NCBI RefSeq assembly: GCF_037975245.1
Contig: NC_092568.1
Coordinates: 11,989,501-12,053,500, forward strand
DNA length: 64,000 nucleotides
Source of the DNA: Apostichopus japonicus
Taxonomy: Eukaryota; Echinodermata; Holothuroidea; Aspidochirotida; Stichopodidae
Direction: 5' to 3'
The notes under the pieces were generated by a model that was not told the DNA's origin, did not search any database, and saw only the letters and a program-made list of their open reading frames with translations. This document shows positions 23,101 to 36,118 of this stretch, piece by piece; the stretch's first letter is position 1; each line of letters starts with the position of its first letter. The position numbers and the translations under genes were made by a program.

Positions 23101-25697
23101 TTACCAATTTTGAGCTAGAAAAGCAGCTCTACAATCACCACTTTAATAGTTGTTATTAATGAATGAGAGATACATCACATTGTTTATTCACTGTGATATA
23201 TTTTCACAACTTTCTGTCAATGCCATAGTCACCTAGTATATAATTCACAGAGAATAAGGCCAAGTTTGAGACCATTTCAGACAACCTGTTGATCCACTGA
23301 GCCAATCTGGAGACCACGCACTTGAGATAACCCATTGACCACTTGAAGCTCAGAGTGTGAAAACTGATAAGGGCCATTTGAGTGTGTTGTAATTGCCCCG
23401 CAACTCTTTGAAGCAGATTTCATTTTCTGGCTATGTATTGTAGAAGATTTTGCCCCTTCACAAAACTAAACTGAACTGAAGTCACAACCTCCACCAATAT
23501 CACTAGGGTTCACATGTACTCCACAAACTGGATCTACGTACCAAGTATGAAGTTCACAAAGGATTTCAGACTTTGACCTCTGTATCTGTTAAACTCAAGC
23601 GATCTTTGAACTTCACAGAAAAGTGCATCAATCTTGTACTCTATTATAACACAGATCCACATACCAAGTTTGGGGTTAGTCTGCCATGAACTTTTGAGTA
23701 ACAGTGTTTACAAGTCACATACACAAGCACATCAACACCATCGCATAGATTACGCACATATTCCTTACTGTATGCCTCCAGCAAGGAATACAAAATTAAC
23801 GTGCTTGTGCATTACAATGCATAACAATACATTTGGCAGGATTTAGTGGAAACATGCGCATCTATTGGAAAGTGGAGCTCAGCAGTATTTACCAATTAAC
23901 TCCCCCCCCCCTCCAACCCCCACCCCAAATTGGAAAAAAACCAGTGCTGCTCATGAGTAGTACATTTGTTGCTATGGAAAATTTCAGGTTTGTGTAGAAT
24001 TCCATGATTAGTATTAACATTTAAGTTTAACATGAGTGGAGCTGAAATTATTGTATGTGAAAGTTCATGAATGTCAGAGCCACAGTTCGACATTTTGGTT
24101 ATATATAGTCCATGAAGTGATAACATTCAATGGCACAATTTAATTCAAACCTTACAATAAATCTATAATGTTCCTTCACAACTCCTATCAAAATTTCCTT
24201 TAACTAGCTGTTTTATGATAGTCATAAAACATTATTTTACAACATATTTAAGCTTGGAGATCATAATTATAATTCTTTTGTGAAAGAAACACTTTCATCT
24301 TCTCTGCATAAAGTTGTCAATATTTTTGTCTTGAAACATTGTACAGCATTTTTGTGAAATAAGAATTTAATCATAAAATACTGTAAACAATAGCTCTGGG
24401 TACTGGTGATATACATCCTTGCAATTTTCACCTTTTGCATAGAATTTTTACCAATGACAAATAAAGTTGTGCAGGTCAACTCTTTCATAACCTGTAATTG
24501 TTGGAGTTCTTAGACTATTGCAACCTGAAAGCCATCATAAAAATTAACCCAAGAAGTCATTGAACTCCCTTATAAACAATACGGTCAATTTTCCGACAGA
24601 TCAGACCTGTACATAAATTTTTGGACGAATTTACAAAAAAAAATTAGTTTCATGGAATGTTTTCCTGCCAAATATATGAATATTTCTTCATATAACCAAA
24701 CTAAGATATCCTTCTCAAGTTTATTTCACTACCAAATGAATTGAAATTGAGAAAGCAATTAATGAATTTGATTCAATCCTTGACATTTTGTCGGGCCGGA
24801 CACTTGTCATGGTAGTACAAAATAATTGGAAACCAAATTTCAAAAATATTATCAAAATTTGGACTTTTGCTTCACTACTTAAAATAAAACTTGACTATCA
24901 ACAAATTTGTGAGTTACTTTGTAATGGGATTTAAAAATGGACTAGAATTGTCATATTTATCAAGTTCGACTCAAAAAGCTGCCTTAAGGAACGTTATCCT
25001 GCTGTATCATATACATGAATGTTCTTTACTACATCTTCTTCTAGACAACAATAATAATCATTTATCAATGCTTTTCATTTGCAAATGTTTCTAGAGATTC
25101 TGAACGACAGTTGAATGTAGAAAATTCATTGCGAATTTACATACATATAAAAGTGAGTCCCTTCTACAGCACCAGAATATATTATTTCTCAGACACATGT
25201 TTTGTCACAAAATGCTAGTTTCTTTTTCTTTATTTCAACTAACTCTAAGCCATTTTATCCTGTCAACCCTCTTTTGCAAAGATACATAAGATATCAATAC
25301 TTTAGTAAGAGTTTACACGTGCACAAACACTAACAAATTGGGAGGTGGATGAGGTCACCCCTATATTCACAAAAACAATTGATAATATGCTAATTAATCT
25401 TTTTAGTCTCTTGAAAATCAATACAATTTCAAATTATGTCTCTCTAACAATAGTTACTGAAACCATATAAACCCTTCCATACTGGTGGCTCAAAAGTGAA
25501 AATTTCATATTTTTACCTGGTTTTTGACCAAATTTTTCATACATCATTAATAGGACATCTCCATCTGACGCAAAGATGAAACAAATATAGAGCATGATGC
25601 CCAGGAAGAATGTTACGGTGAAATAGTACCACCAAGAATAAGTACACAGGACAGCCAGTCCAATGATACCAATGATGGGGATGCTGTAACGTTCCAT
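17133..25697 (-). CDS. DHRS7: Dehydrogenase/reductase SDR family member 7-like
   Basis: NAD(P)-dependent short-chain dehydrogenase with an N-terminal membrane anchor, probably at the ER. Coding exons on the minus strand: 25697-25517 (Met start), 22568-22486, 21390-21217, 20773-20534, 19746-19624 and 17314-17133; all join in frame. Residues 6-43 are hydrophobic. TGASSGIG (71-78) binds the cofactor. LINNSG is at about 150-155, NVSS at about 202-205, and the catalytic YSASK has Tyr218 and Lys222. [11 protein letters not shown] and [23 protein letters not shown]-type sequence match the DHRS7 C-terminal half. About 327 residues are visible, against 339 for human DHRS7. An acceptor at 25700 just before the ATG means the 5' UTR starts in an upstream exon. 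The C-terminus is ambiguous: CGTTTGTGA gives an early stop or a GTGAGT donor, and the +1 frame would end naturally in about 12 more residues. Introns carry tandem arrays. Confidence 0.9.
19773..19802. repeat. (CA)n microsatellite
   Basis: A short CA run with CG interruptions lies about 30 bp upstream (in gene direction) of the acceptor of DHRS7 exon 5. On the coding strand it reads (TG)n, close to the branch-point and pyrimidine-tract region. Confidence 0.85.
19955..20505. repeat. Tandem array, about 180-bp unit, three copies (DHRS7 intron 4)
   Basis: Copies start with GCAGCACCTGTTACAACTA near 19957, 20149 and 20325. They share CATCTGTTTGTATATAAGAG, a variable GGGAAGGGG purine tract and AGAATTAAGAAAGCTGGAGA. 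The array lies between the DHRS7 exons at 19624-19746 and 20534-20773. Confidence 0.9.
22138..22200. repeat. Short direct repeat, about 27-bp unit
   Basis: GAGTATTAATGACAAATGACATCAT is followed by GAATATTAATGACAAATGACATCAT and a partial third copy beginning GAATATTCGTG. It is in DHRS7 intron 2. Confidence 0.8.
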
Positions 25698-26049
25698 TTC
25701 TAAGTAAGTAAAAAAAAGGACAACTGAGAGACAATTAAAAATCAGGGTTCAACAGGTTTTACATAGTATGTGTTTGAACCACTAGTAACAAAACCAAACA
25801 AAAATTTACAAGATACTACAGTGTGGGTTCAACTTTGCATAATGAAGCAATGACATTCATGGAAGTTGCTATTGACATGCAGTTACAGTATAAATTATTA
25901 TGACACTCATGCCCAAAAACACAGATACAACTATGGTAGTCAGAATGGTTCATTATTATTGTACTCTTACTACTTTCATGTTTCACTGATATCATATACT
26001 TTATCAGTCATGGAGTCAGAATGAACACAAAAATGGAAACAATGTGAGC

Positions 26050-26890
26050 TAAGACATGGTCACTGAATAATTAGCCCCACCACTTCCCCACACAGTATAA
26101 CCCTGTCCCATACTTACTAGATTTCTGTCACAATCTCATGACTCAAAGTTAGTGGCATCTTCAGACATTTGGAAGTGGTGAGGAAGGTTGTTGGGGGGGG
26201 GGGGTGGGAGGGAGGGTAAATAGTACTAAGACATGGTCACTCAATAATTGGCCCCACAACTCCCCCACACAGTATAACCCTGTCCCACGCTTGTACTTGA
26301 TTTATGTCACATCCTCATGACTCAAAGTCAGTGGCATCTTCAGACATTTGGAAGTGGTGAGGAAAGGGGTGGGGGGAGGATAAAAAGTGCTAAGACATGG
26401 TCACTCAATAATTGGCCCCACCACTCCCCCACATAGTATAACCCTGTCCCACACTTTCTTGATTTCTGTCACATTCTCATAACTCAAAGTTAGTGGCATC
26501 TTCAGACATTTGGAAGTGGTGAAGAAGGGGGTGGGGGGAGGGTAAATAGTACTAAGACATGGTCACTCAATAATTGGCCCCACCACTCCCCCACATAGTA
26601 TAACCCTGTCCCACACTTTCTTGATTTCTGTCACATTCTCATAACTCAAAGTTAGTGGCATCTTCAGACATTTGGAAGTGGTGAAGAAGGGGGTGGGGGG
26701 AGGGTAAATAGTACTAAGACATGCATGGTCACTCAATAATTGGCCCCACCACTCCCACACACAGTATAACACTGTCCCATGCTTACTTAATTGATTTCTG
26801 TCACATTCTTATGACTCAAAGTCAGTGGTATCTTCAGACATTTGGAAGTGGTGAGGAAGGTTGTGGGAAGGGGGGGGGGGTGGCGGGAGG
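26050..26890. repeat. Tandem array, about 162-bp unit, five copies
   Basis: Units begin TAAGACATGGTCACTCAATA near 26050, 26227, 26391, 26554 and 26714. Each contains the block CACAGTATAACCCTGTCCCA, GTGGCATCTTCAGACATTTG and a G-rich GTGGGGGGAGGGTAAA end. The array is just upstream of the DHRS7 start codon, probably in its first intron. The middle copies are nearly identical, so it is likely to vary in copy number. Confidence 0.92.
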
Positions 26891-29800
26891 GTAAAAAGTG
26901 AAATAAGAACAACAGGGAGGAAGACACAGAATGTTCACAGAAGTTTTGTGGTTGTGAAGGTAAACATCAGTAAGTTACAGTGAGTAGAAGAAGTCAAAGA
27001 CAATTGTTTATCTAATTCCTGCCCAAAGTGTTCTCAGACAAATATATGGCAAATTTCATTTGAGAGCTAGGGCACCACATATTAGGGGAACATGTCTGTC
27101 CTCCACCCCCTCCCCCTCCCCTTGGTGACACCACTGTACAAAGTAGTATTGCTCTAAGTTGATTTCACCTCTTAAAGCAAGTAGTATTGTTTCCAACCTT
27201 AGTTATCATCTGTTACACAGATATAATTGCCACATATATGTTGCAATAAATATCAAGAAAGAAATGATCTTTTCAAACAAACGTCAAGTTCTGTAGCACT
27301 TCCAGAGCAGATTTAGGTCTACGTAGGTCTCAGTGTACCCGCGGTCCACCATGCAGCATATAAAAATTAGAGTAAGCATGTTGACTAACTTCTAGGACAA
27401 ACAGTTAATTGTATCCATTGATGTGCATGCAACTAATCAGACTTGCTACAAAATACTCTCCATAAGTGTTCACACATATCATATGAATCAGTTTTCGGAG
27501 TAAATTTAAAGAGAACCAGAATAAAGTTTGCCCCAACTTAAAAAGGAAATTTATGCAACCAGGCCAGCAAAATCATCCCGATGTTGATGAAATCCGTTTG
27601 GTAAATCTGCCTGAATGCACTACCTTCATGTATCAGACAAGATTCTACACTCATTTCATAGTGTAAGAATCCATACATGTCAACACTGAAAATGCTGGGC
27701 AATGATCTATGCACTGACCAGTGACTTTACATGACTCTATATAAATGCATGCACTGTAGCTTAATAGCCTGAATGAAAGGATTGACTTGAAAGCCTATAC
27801 AGTATATGCCAAGCTAGAGTTCCTCAACTGTTAACATTAACACCTACCTTTGTCTGTTTGTCAAGAACAATGGATCTTGGAAGGTCCAATATGTCTCCGA
27901 CCACACTTTATGTATCTTACAATATCACCATGCACACACACTACAGTGATTATCAATGGTTTATTTATATTATACCTATACATACATTGTGTAACCTGAT
28001 CCCTAATAGCAACTTTGGAAACAACCTGCAATTTGATCTTATCTTCAACTAATTGTATTGCGATCTTCCTGTATAAGCCACTAGAGTACTCTGAATTGTT
28101 TTGAAGTTTGATATAGTGAGGGTAAAAAAGTTGTGTAATCTAGTCTAAAAGTCTATAGCAAGTGATATATCAAAAACTCACCTTGCATATGGAATAATAT
28201 AGATTACTGTGAATTGGTTGGCTCAAATGTGTAGCCAATATATCTGGTTCTTTAAACTGTCATTTAAAAAGCAAAACCTACCAATTATTGGCTGCTTTAT
28301 ATAGTTTTCTTAAATTCTGTTCTTTTGTCAATGATGAGTATGCATGAACGCTATGATGGGAATGACAGTACTCAATATCTCAATATTTCATTATCCAGGT
28401 AAAAAGATGAACATATGATCCATTGGCATCACAAACCTCAGGCCAAATATATATATTAATAGAGAAAACCAGAGAAATAAGATATGACTCATAATTGACA
28501 GATAAGGAGTAAAGTTTTAGAAAATATATTGGAAGTTTCGGTCCCCCTGCGACCTTCTTCAGCAATACTTGTCAGTCAAATGAAAAGTACAAAATGTAAC
28601 AGTAAGTTGCAGTGATGGAATTAGAACCAACTAAACCATTACTAATTACACGAAGCGGATTAAGGAGCAAAGAACGGATTATATATGTTTGTAGAACCGA
28701 TAGTTGTTTAGGGGTCCCAAGTCTTATTTGAGGCCTGTGATGTGAGACTTAATACGAAAGATATCCAATAGATTTCTTTACGATTTACGTTCAGTAGCAG
28801 ATTTGAAGTTTGAGGCAATTAAAATACGTTTTAGGATTGTGAGAGAATGTCTATGAAGATTGAAATCATTCAACCTTCATACTTCATTACTTACATATGG
28901 CTTATGTATGGGAAATGAGGAATGTCCACAAGAACAGGGCATCCTCTCTGCTTAATGGTAAAAAAGCAAGTCACATTGAGCAGGACTGGATCAAATTGGT
29001 TTTCATATTTAGAATAACAAGGTAAAATGCTAGTGAAAAGACCTCGTGGGTCATTAATACACATTGCCTGCTGACCTAACTGTTAGTAACCAGAAATAAA
29101 CACAATAGGCTAATGCTGCCCTGGCTTTTAAATGACATTAGTGACATCCATTGTTTACAATAATTTTGTAAGAACTAGGCTATGTCTAGGCCTTATACTA
29201 AATTGAGACTTCAAGCCGCTTGGAGTTGTGATGTGAATATCTTATATTTGTGCATATAAGAAGAAAAAAGTTGGATAAGGAAATAATCATTTGAGAAAAG
29301 AAATACTTTTTGCAGTCAGAAGACGCTGGAAGAAGAGACAGTGCTGTGCTGATATAAACGAAAGTGATGGCTTCAATTTGGACGATCGACTTAAGTTTCT
29401 TGCTTCCTGAGGACGATTATCTTCGTTTATAAATAAACATACTCATAACACGCAACGGTAGTTAAATGTGAGGGTTGACAGACGACCACATACAACAGTA
29501 CTGTATACAGACGTCACAACCAGACGACAACTTGGTACAAAGTCCAATTGTAGTTTCAGTTTACTATACCAGTATATGTTTTAAACAATTTATTTATGGG
29601 ACGCTTGGAATTAAAAAGTAACGAACTTGGCTATCAACGTTATACCAATGTATAAAAAGTTAAGTATTTAAAAACAAGCTTCAATTGAAAACATCAATGA
29701 ATAAGCTAAGGTTTAAAGACTGAAAGATTATAACAAGGCTCTACAGGCTGTATATATAACACATATCATTCGAAATAAAGTTGAAAATCTATTGTCTCAT

Positions 29801-30219
29801 CTGGGCTACCGTAGCATCTACAAGACTAACATTCTAAGGAGGGCGACCCCAAACCCCATTTGTTATCTGCATCACCCACCCTTCCGTCCCCTTTCACAGT
29901 GTTTTGTTCCATTGACCATGGTGTAGTACACCTATCAAAGTAAGTGAGAAAACTGCACCTTAGTCAAGGGCATAGTTTAATAATTCACAAGTGGGAGGGG
30001 TGGGGTAAACGGGTTATTCAAAGAAAAGGACCTTCACCCATGTGACGATATTAGATAATACCAGGGACAGATCCAGGATTGTAGGTGTGGTCCAGGTGTC
30101 GTTGAAGCAGACTCCGATTTATGGAGGTCTAGGGGTTCTCCGTCGGAAAAAGATACCTTTTTTTAAAGATATTAACAGGAGGCAGGGGTGTGATAAGGCC
30201 CTGAGTGAGTAGGCCCTAC
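26891..30219. other. Upstream region of DHRS7 and intergenic DNA
   Basis: This should hold the 5' UTR exon and promoter of DHRS7, but no CpG-rich block or clear donor marks them. It includes a possible retroelement tail near 28.5 kb and an isolated hAT-like end (CAGGGACAGATCCAGG) near 30065 without a partner in view. No coding gene is supported. Confidence 0.5.
28521..28565 (-). mobile_element. Possible Penelope-like or related retroelement 3' remnant
   Basis: On the minus strand this reads GCTGAAGAAGGTCGCAGG, then GGGACCGAAACTTCC and an AT-rich run. The stem-like form GAAGAAGGTC...GGACCGAAAC is commonly seen near the ends of Penelope-like elements. No reverse transcriptase or GIY-YIG frame is recognisable nearby, so this is only a resemblance. 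Confidence 0.25.
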
Positions 30220-30519
30220 GCACACTCTTAAAACACCTGGGTCATATTCATGACCCAAACGCAGGGTCGATGGTCTTATAACCCAATTTGGGTTGTACGA
30301 TACACTAAGCTGACCTAATGCTAAGTCCGAAACTGACTTTCATCAACGAGTCAAAATAATATTGGACTAAGATTGGTCAACATATGAGTGCATCATGTCA
30401 GATCAGCCAATTAACGAACACACATTGACCGTCTGATAATATTGGCCAGGCGCGCGCGCCATAGACAAATTGGCTGTAGGACAAGTTTGCTGACAGAGCG
30501 AACATGATCAGAAGCACAG

Positions 30520-33500
30520 ATGGATGCATTTGTGAAAGATATATTAGAAAAATGGGGCTTGATGGAATGGGCTAATTCATTTTAAGGTATGGTATCATGT
30601 GCAAATATCTTTTTATATGTAATTCAATTTCAAGAAATGCTGACGTAGCATACGAAGACATAACGTAAGGCTAAGTCGGTGACTGAATTCGTAGTCGTAC
30701 TAGCCTATGGCCTAACGCTAAGCCATAACATAGGCTAGGCCTGTAAACAGTAAACAGTACACTATTGCAGTGGGCTATCTGGTTAGGCTATGTAGTTTCT
30801 TTAAAATATTGAGATGATGTATACATGTACGGAACCTCAACTAGGCTCTAGTATCTGATATACAAATCCACGATCCTGATATGAATATTAGGCCCCTAAT
30901 GGTTGAAATTGTAAAATATTCAGCTAATTAACAGAAAGTTCTGTCCAAGTTGTTAAACAGACCCGTTTAGCCTAGTCGCTGCCAGTAAGCCTAGGCTACG
31001 TACAAAAAATGCAAAGTTTTTCGATAGGCCTAGGCCTAAGAAGTAAGATGTCAATATATCCTGTAGGCCTAGGCCTATTAATAACGTTAGGATCGCCCGA
31101 GGATAGACCCATGGACTTGCAGGGAGGCCAAACATTATTCCATATTTTTACATTTGCCAAACTGTATATCTAAAATAAATATGACGATGCACAACTGCAT
31201 AAGTAAGCATTGTTGACGATGCATAATCAAGCATTGTTGTGTCAAGTTTGCTAAGTAAATATGATTAGGCCCCTAGGCTAGGCCTATTTGCGATCATGAG
31301 GATGACGGCTAGATTTGGACAGGCTAATGAGGTGTTTTTTTTTGTACACACAGGGCAGCTACTGTAGTGTGAAGCATTTGCAATATGCGTAATGTACGTA
31401 GGCCTAGTACTAGTTTAGCCTCACGTTAGGCCTAGGCCCTACTGCGTATAGTGTTATAGGCCTAACGTAAGATATGGAACAAGCACCTTGAACAAAAAAA
31501 TCATCAGAGTTTTTACCAGAATTTTAGGGTTAGGCCTAAATAACAAAAATAGCTTAGTTAAATAGCTAATGTTACATCTGATTAAGCAGTAAGTGTACTA
31601 ACATACTGTAGCTTATCAGACTACCGAAGGAAAGGCAAAGAAGACCAAAAAAGAAGCAGAACTTGGAATAAATTTACAACAATTTCATTTGAAAATTTCT
31701 TGGCAATGAAAACTTTGAATTATCATACAAAATTAACATTAGGCCTAGCCTAGAATGTTAGGCCTATGCTAGGTATATTTGGTCAAGATGTAAAAAAGAA
31801 CAGCCTGTTTTGCATATATTATGGTTGAAAATAAGTAGGTCTAGCAGATCTTATATGTTCATAGCGCTTTTTGAGCACGTTGCTATACGGTAATATTGGA
31901 ACGTATTGTTAGGTAGCCTAGGTTTATATGCATTATTCGGGCCCCCGCAGTATTCGGGCCCACGCAGTATTCGGGCCCACGCAGTATTCGGGCACCTTGA
32001 GATACCCTACGATAAATACTTGTATATTAATTCTACAAATTAAGTATGTACAATTAAGCGGGGAGGGGGTGTTGTTGTAACAAGTAAGTAGCACAGGGTG
32101 CCTGTACACTGTGCACTTTTCAGCTAAATTGCTTCAACATTCATTGAAAATATTCAGATTATGATGCCAGCACCAGACAAACCTCAATCTATATAGGCCC
32201 TGGCATAATCGCCAGGGTTCGAAATACGTGGTAGCTCAGTAGGCTGTAGTGGAGTGTAGCCCTAGACAACCAAATATACGTTGGACTACCAGAACTGTCA
32301 GAACACTGAGTAGCAGTAGTCCGATGGGCTACCAAAATTTACCAACTTGAAAGCTATTATCTGTGATAAATTGTTTTCACCCACACTCACAATGTGTAAA
32401 TCTATTCAATAGCAATATTGTATATTGTATATATCATGAATCATCATTGTGTAAAATATTATAGGAAAAAAATGTTCACAGTCCAAGTCTGGGCACAAAA
32501 AAATGCTTTCTGTGCAGACTTGTCACATATTTCATCCTTTTTCAGATTAATCTGGACTTTGAAGTCATCAAGCCAAAGTGTGGGGACAAATTGTTCCTGT
32601 TATGGACACCTGCACTCGCTAGGAACCTACTGCATTATGCTGACAAGCAAAATGGTTGGTCTCGACACCTGGGGATTGTTCAAGACAGCAGTCAACTATC
32701 AGGTAACTAAGTTGCAATAACTTAACCCAGGTAAAATGCATGTGAACTGTTTTCATGTGACACTGCCAGTGATGTGTCAGTGGGCCCCCGGTTGAGCTTC
32801 ACCTCAGTCAGGGGAAATAATGAAAATGGTGTGTATTTGGAGGAGGGGGTCAGTCAGGGGATTAAGGTGGCCAGTCAGATAACAGAAAAGTGTCAAGTAT
32901 TATGCCTGATTGCCATGTGTCAGTACACAGTGCCTCGGGTCTGGCATGGGCACAACCCTGCACAGTCAACATAGATGACATCAGATTTGTTATAAGCTAC
33001 AAATGTGTTCTATTCTCGCATCAGAATTCTGGTAATATTGTCTTGCTTCATCGACGAACATTCATTGGCCTGGCATCCACCCAACTTTGGATCACAATCA
33101 GAGATGCTGTTGTGAAATTGGTGGATTTGTAGAGCCATCAGAGATCCTATCCACACTATATAATGCATATTGTTCCACTGAAAGACATTTTTTTAACTGA
33201 TATATCATCATATATTACCACAAATGTGTTAGCTTATAACATGGGCATAATCAGTGCCTCCATGGGTGTTAAGTCTGTGAATCTTTCCCCAAGGTTCTTA
33301 TTTTCCCTCTTTACAGATGATGAGGTATGCAACATTGCACTGCAGTGCATTCCATGCATTCTACCTGTTGGGTCACAGAAGGTGAAGGGCAAAGGAAAAC
33401 GGGCTACAATTGAAGATGCCCAAACTTCATTTGTGGATTTGCAAAAGGTGAGCTGAAAGCTAAATTTGAAGTAGAAAAATTCCTTTTATTAGATCATCGT

Positions 33501-34738
33501 CGGTTACAGGTTCATCTAGGAAAATTGACAGACGATACAATTATGGATGAAACAGGCAAAGAGCTTGCCTTCTCTTCTCGAGCAGTGTATTGATTGGTGA
33601 GACAAGACATTCATCAATTACAATCCCACCCTGCTCCTAGAACCACCATTTTATGTTCCCATCTGAAAGACATGAACGATGCATTCAGCCACTTTCCCAA
33701 GGGGAATGGTGGAAGGGGACTATCAAGGCATCGGTCACTAATGCTCTGCAGCTGTGCCAATCAAATGCTCGAATAACCTCACCAGCCCCAGAAATTGTGA
33801 AAACATTACCCACTAGCAAGTTCTCACACAGACCACTGCACCAGGTTGCATTGTACAAACCCCACACCAAATTTATTACAGGTAGAGTTGTAACAATGAT
33901 TTCTTCATTGCAGTATACACATGATATATGAATACATATATGTATATAAATGTGAATGCAGAATATGTTGAGTGTGCAGTGGAAGAGTGTACAATCTACT
34001 TCACACCGATCAGATAGGACATTGTGGTATTCCAGGCAGTATGGTGGGATAGTATAATTGTCTTGTTAACCTTTGAACACTGTGTTCATTCATAATCAAC
34101 TGTCCAGGGTTCCTGGATGAGCCTCAAATTAACTTACAGAGGCCCAACAATTCATAATATCTGAACTAGTAAAAAAAACCTTGTTTTCAGTACAATGCAT
34201 AAAATACCTGGCACCTCTATAACCCTCTATGAAATTGTGGCACTATTCAACACTGAAGTTGTGAAATGCTAAATATTGCACATCCTTAATCAAAACAAAG
34301 ATTGCTTCTATCAATACCCCACCTTCTGGGGAGTACTACAATATATGATCCTTTCTATATGGAAGGCAGCATTTGAATAAATCTAAGAAGTTTGCTTCCA
34401 TAACCTTTTCTTTTTCATTTCAGATTGGAACCAATATTCCACACTACCTTGAAGGGGTGAAACAAAAGCAACCATTCGTTCTAGCTATTGGAAGCAGCAG
34501 GGTTAGCCCGGAACAAACTTACATGATCATAGAGAGAGAAGCCATTCCACAGGAGTCGCTGCTTAATGCCATTGATTTATGTTTTAAGTGTTTTCATGTT
34601 TTTGATATGGATTATCAGTGGCAATCATACAACACCTGGCAGTTCCTCCAGACTGTTGTATACGACATTGATGTACCTGGGAAAATGTCATTATCAGTTG
34701 TGTCATTGAAGACATATTTGAAAATCAAAAGGAAGTAG
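30520..34738 (+). pseudogene. SAM-like multicopy protein gene inside the transposon, probably broken
   Basis: Function unknown. A first exon at 30520 encodes MDAFVKDILEKWGLMEWANSF, which fits the F-V-x3-L-x2-W-x-L start of SAM-like domains in a large fish and invertebrate protein family. It then meets TAA one base before a good donor (AAG|GTATGG). Later exons with clean borders are 33317-33447, which includes GKGKRATIEDAQTSFVDLQK, and 34424-34738 (stop TAG), which includes LLNAIDLCFKCFHVFDMDYQ and NTWQFLQTVVYDI. These two join in phase 0 and resemble the C-terminal part of the same family. A further open segment, 32546-32702, has consensus borders but I cannot place it. Exons linking the N-terminal and C-terminal parts were not found. 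The in-frame TAA suggests a decayed copy, unless the real first exon ends elsewhere. Confidence 0.5.
31935..31993. repeat. 17-bp minisatellite, about 3.5 copies
   Basis: ATTCGGGCCCACGCAGT is repeated directly with one C/A difference in the first copy. It lies inside the candidate transposon, in a TAGGCCTA-rich stretch. Confidence 0.9.
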
Positions 34739-35889
34739 GGCTGAAAATTTTCAGGCCTGGGTCCCATATATATGCTTCAACAAGAACTTTCAACAAAGTT
34801 GAAACAATAGTCGCACAGTGCAACACTAGAATTAACTTGGCAATCGATTCAACTGTCCATTACAATTCCTTTTTACATTACAGTTGAAAGAATTTGGACA
34901 CAATTTTGTTCAATGCCGAGGAACCTTTATTATCATCTGAAGTTGTGTGATTTTAGTTGAAATCTCAACTGTTAGGTGAATCACGTTTATGGGACCAAGG
35001 CATACTTGCCTCATATACAAAGCAAAGATATGCTTGTATTCTAAGAAGAATTGGCAAAACGTTTTCAGCCTGTATGATCATATTTGTTTTCATCTCATAA
35101 ATTCCAGTTCCAAAGTTGCAGCTCACAAATATTTTGCTGTCATGAAATTTTAGAAGGAAATTATATGGATTGTCCCAGTCCCAGTTATCTGCTCTAAATA
35201 AATTTCTTGGACTTTTTTTCAATTGAACGGCTCTTGGAATGCAGAAATCTGTGTATCCATTCTACACATATTTACATATACAATATTTACCTGTGCTGGG
35301 TTATGTACAACAGCAGTATAAATATTACACATAATATTTGGCCTCATTACTAATAGGCTTGCCGCCGTTTAATGAAATCCATGGATAAGTGTTAAAGGGG
35401 GGGGGGGGGGGGAGGGGATCTTTCTTTACGAGGCCTAATTTAGTGAACATTTTCAAGCCTGACCATCCATCACCCCATCTTTTAAAAGTTTGGCAACCAT
35501 GTTTTGATTGTCATTTTCTTCTTTTGTTATTACATCGTAAGTAAGGCAAATACCTCCCCATGCGAGCTAGTCTATGCTTTAGCTGATAACTATCATTATG
35601 AAGACACACACATGTCTAGCTAGAAAGTGTTCGTTCATAAAATGTTGAAATTGTTTTTTTATGTTAAAATTGCACTGGGGTCAAAAAAAATATTAAATCA
35701 TTGGTAATGCTACAAACAATTCCTTCCTTTAGATCTTGTACTGTGGTACCATGTTAATGAAACATTCAGTTTCTGTTGCAAGTTTACATTAGTTGTTAGC
35801 AGTTTTGCAGCAGTTCACTTTCTTTGAAGGAGTTATATCAATAAATTGCACTGTCAAATGAAGCCTTTTGCATTTATGTATTTTTTCCT

Positions 35890-36118
35890 ATAAGAGTCAA
35901 GCTGACCCAAATGTGGTTGATTTTCCATCATAACCCTTGCCTGGGTCAATATTTACCAATATTTCTGGGTCAAATTTTCAACCCATAAATTGGGTCACAT
36001 ATTCTGACCTAATTTTCTGGGTCAGTTTGACCCAAATGTGTTAGGTTCCCTCCTGACTTTCATTTGGGTCAAAAAGTGACCCAATTTGGGTCAATTTTAA
36101 CCCAAGTGTTTTTAGAGT
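35890..36118. repeat. Subterminal TGGGTC/GACCCA cluster of the transposon
   Basis: About a dozen TGGGTC, GACCCA or near-identical motifs occur in both orientations within 230 bp. A smaller set (CTGGGTC, GACCCA, AACCCAATTTGGGTT) lies at 30237-30296 by the other end. Arrays like this often serve as transposase binding sites in DNA transposons; that role is inferred here. Confidence 0.65.

Noticed and set aside
33594-33931. Two overlapping frames between SAM-like gene exons
   Set aside because: The flanking exons 33447 and 34424 join in phase without them, and they show no known motif. They are treated as intron of the transposon gene.
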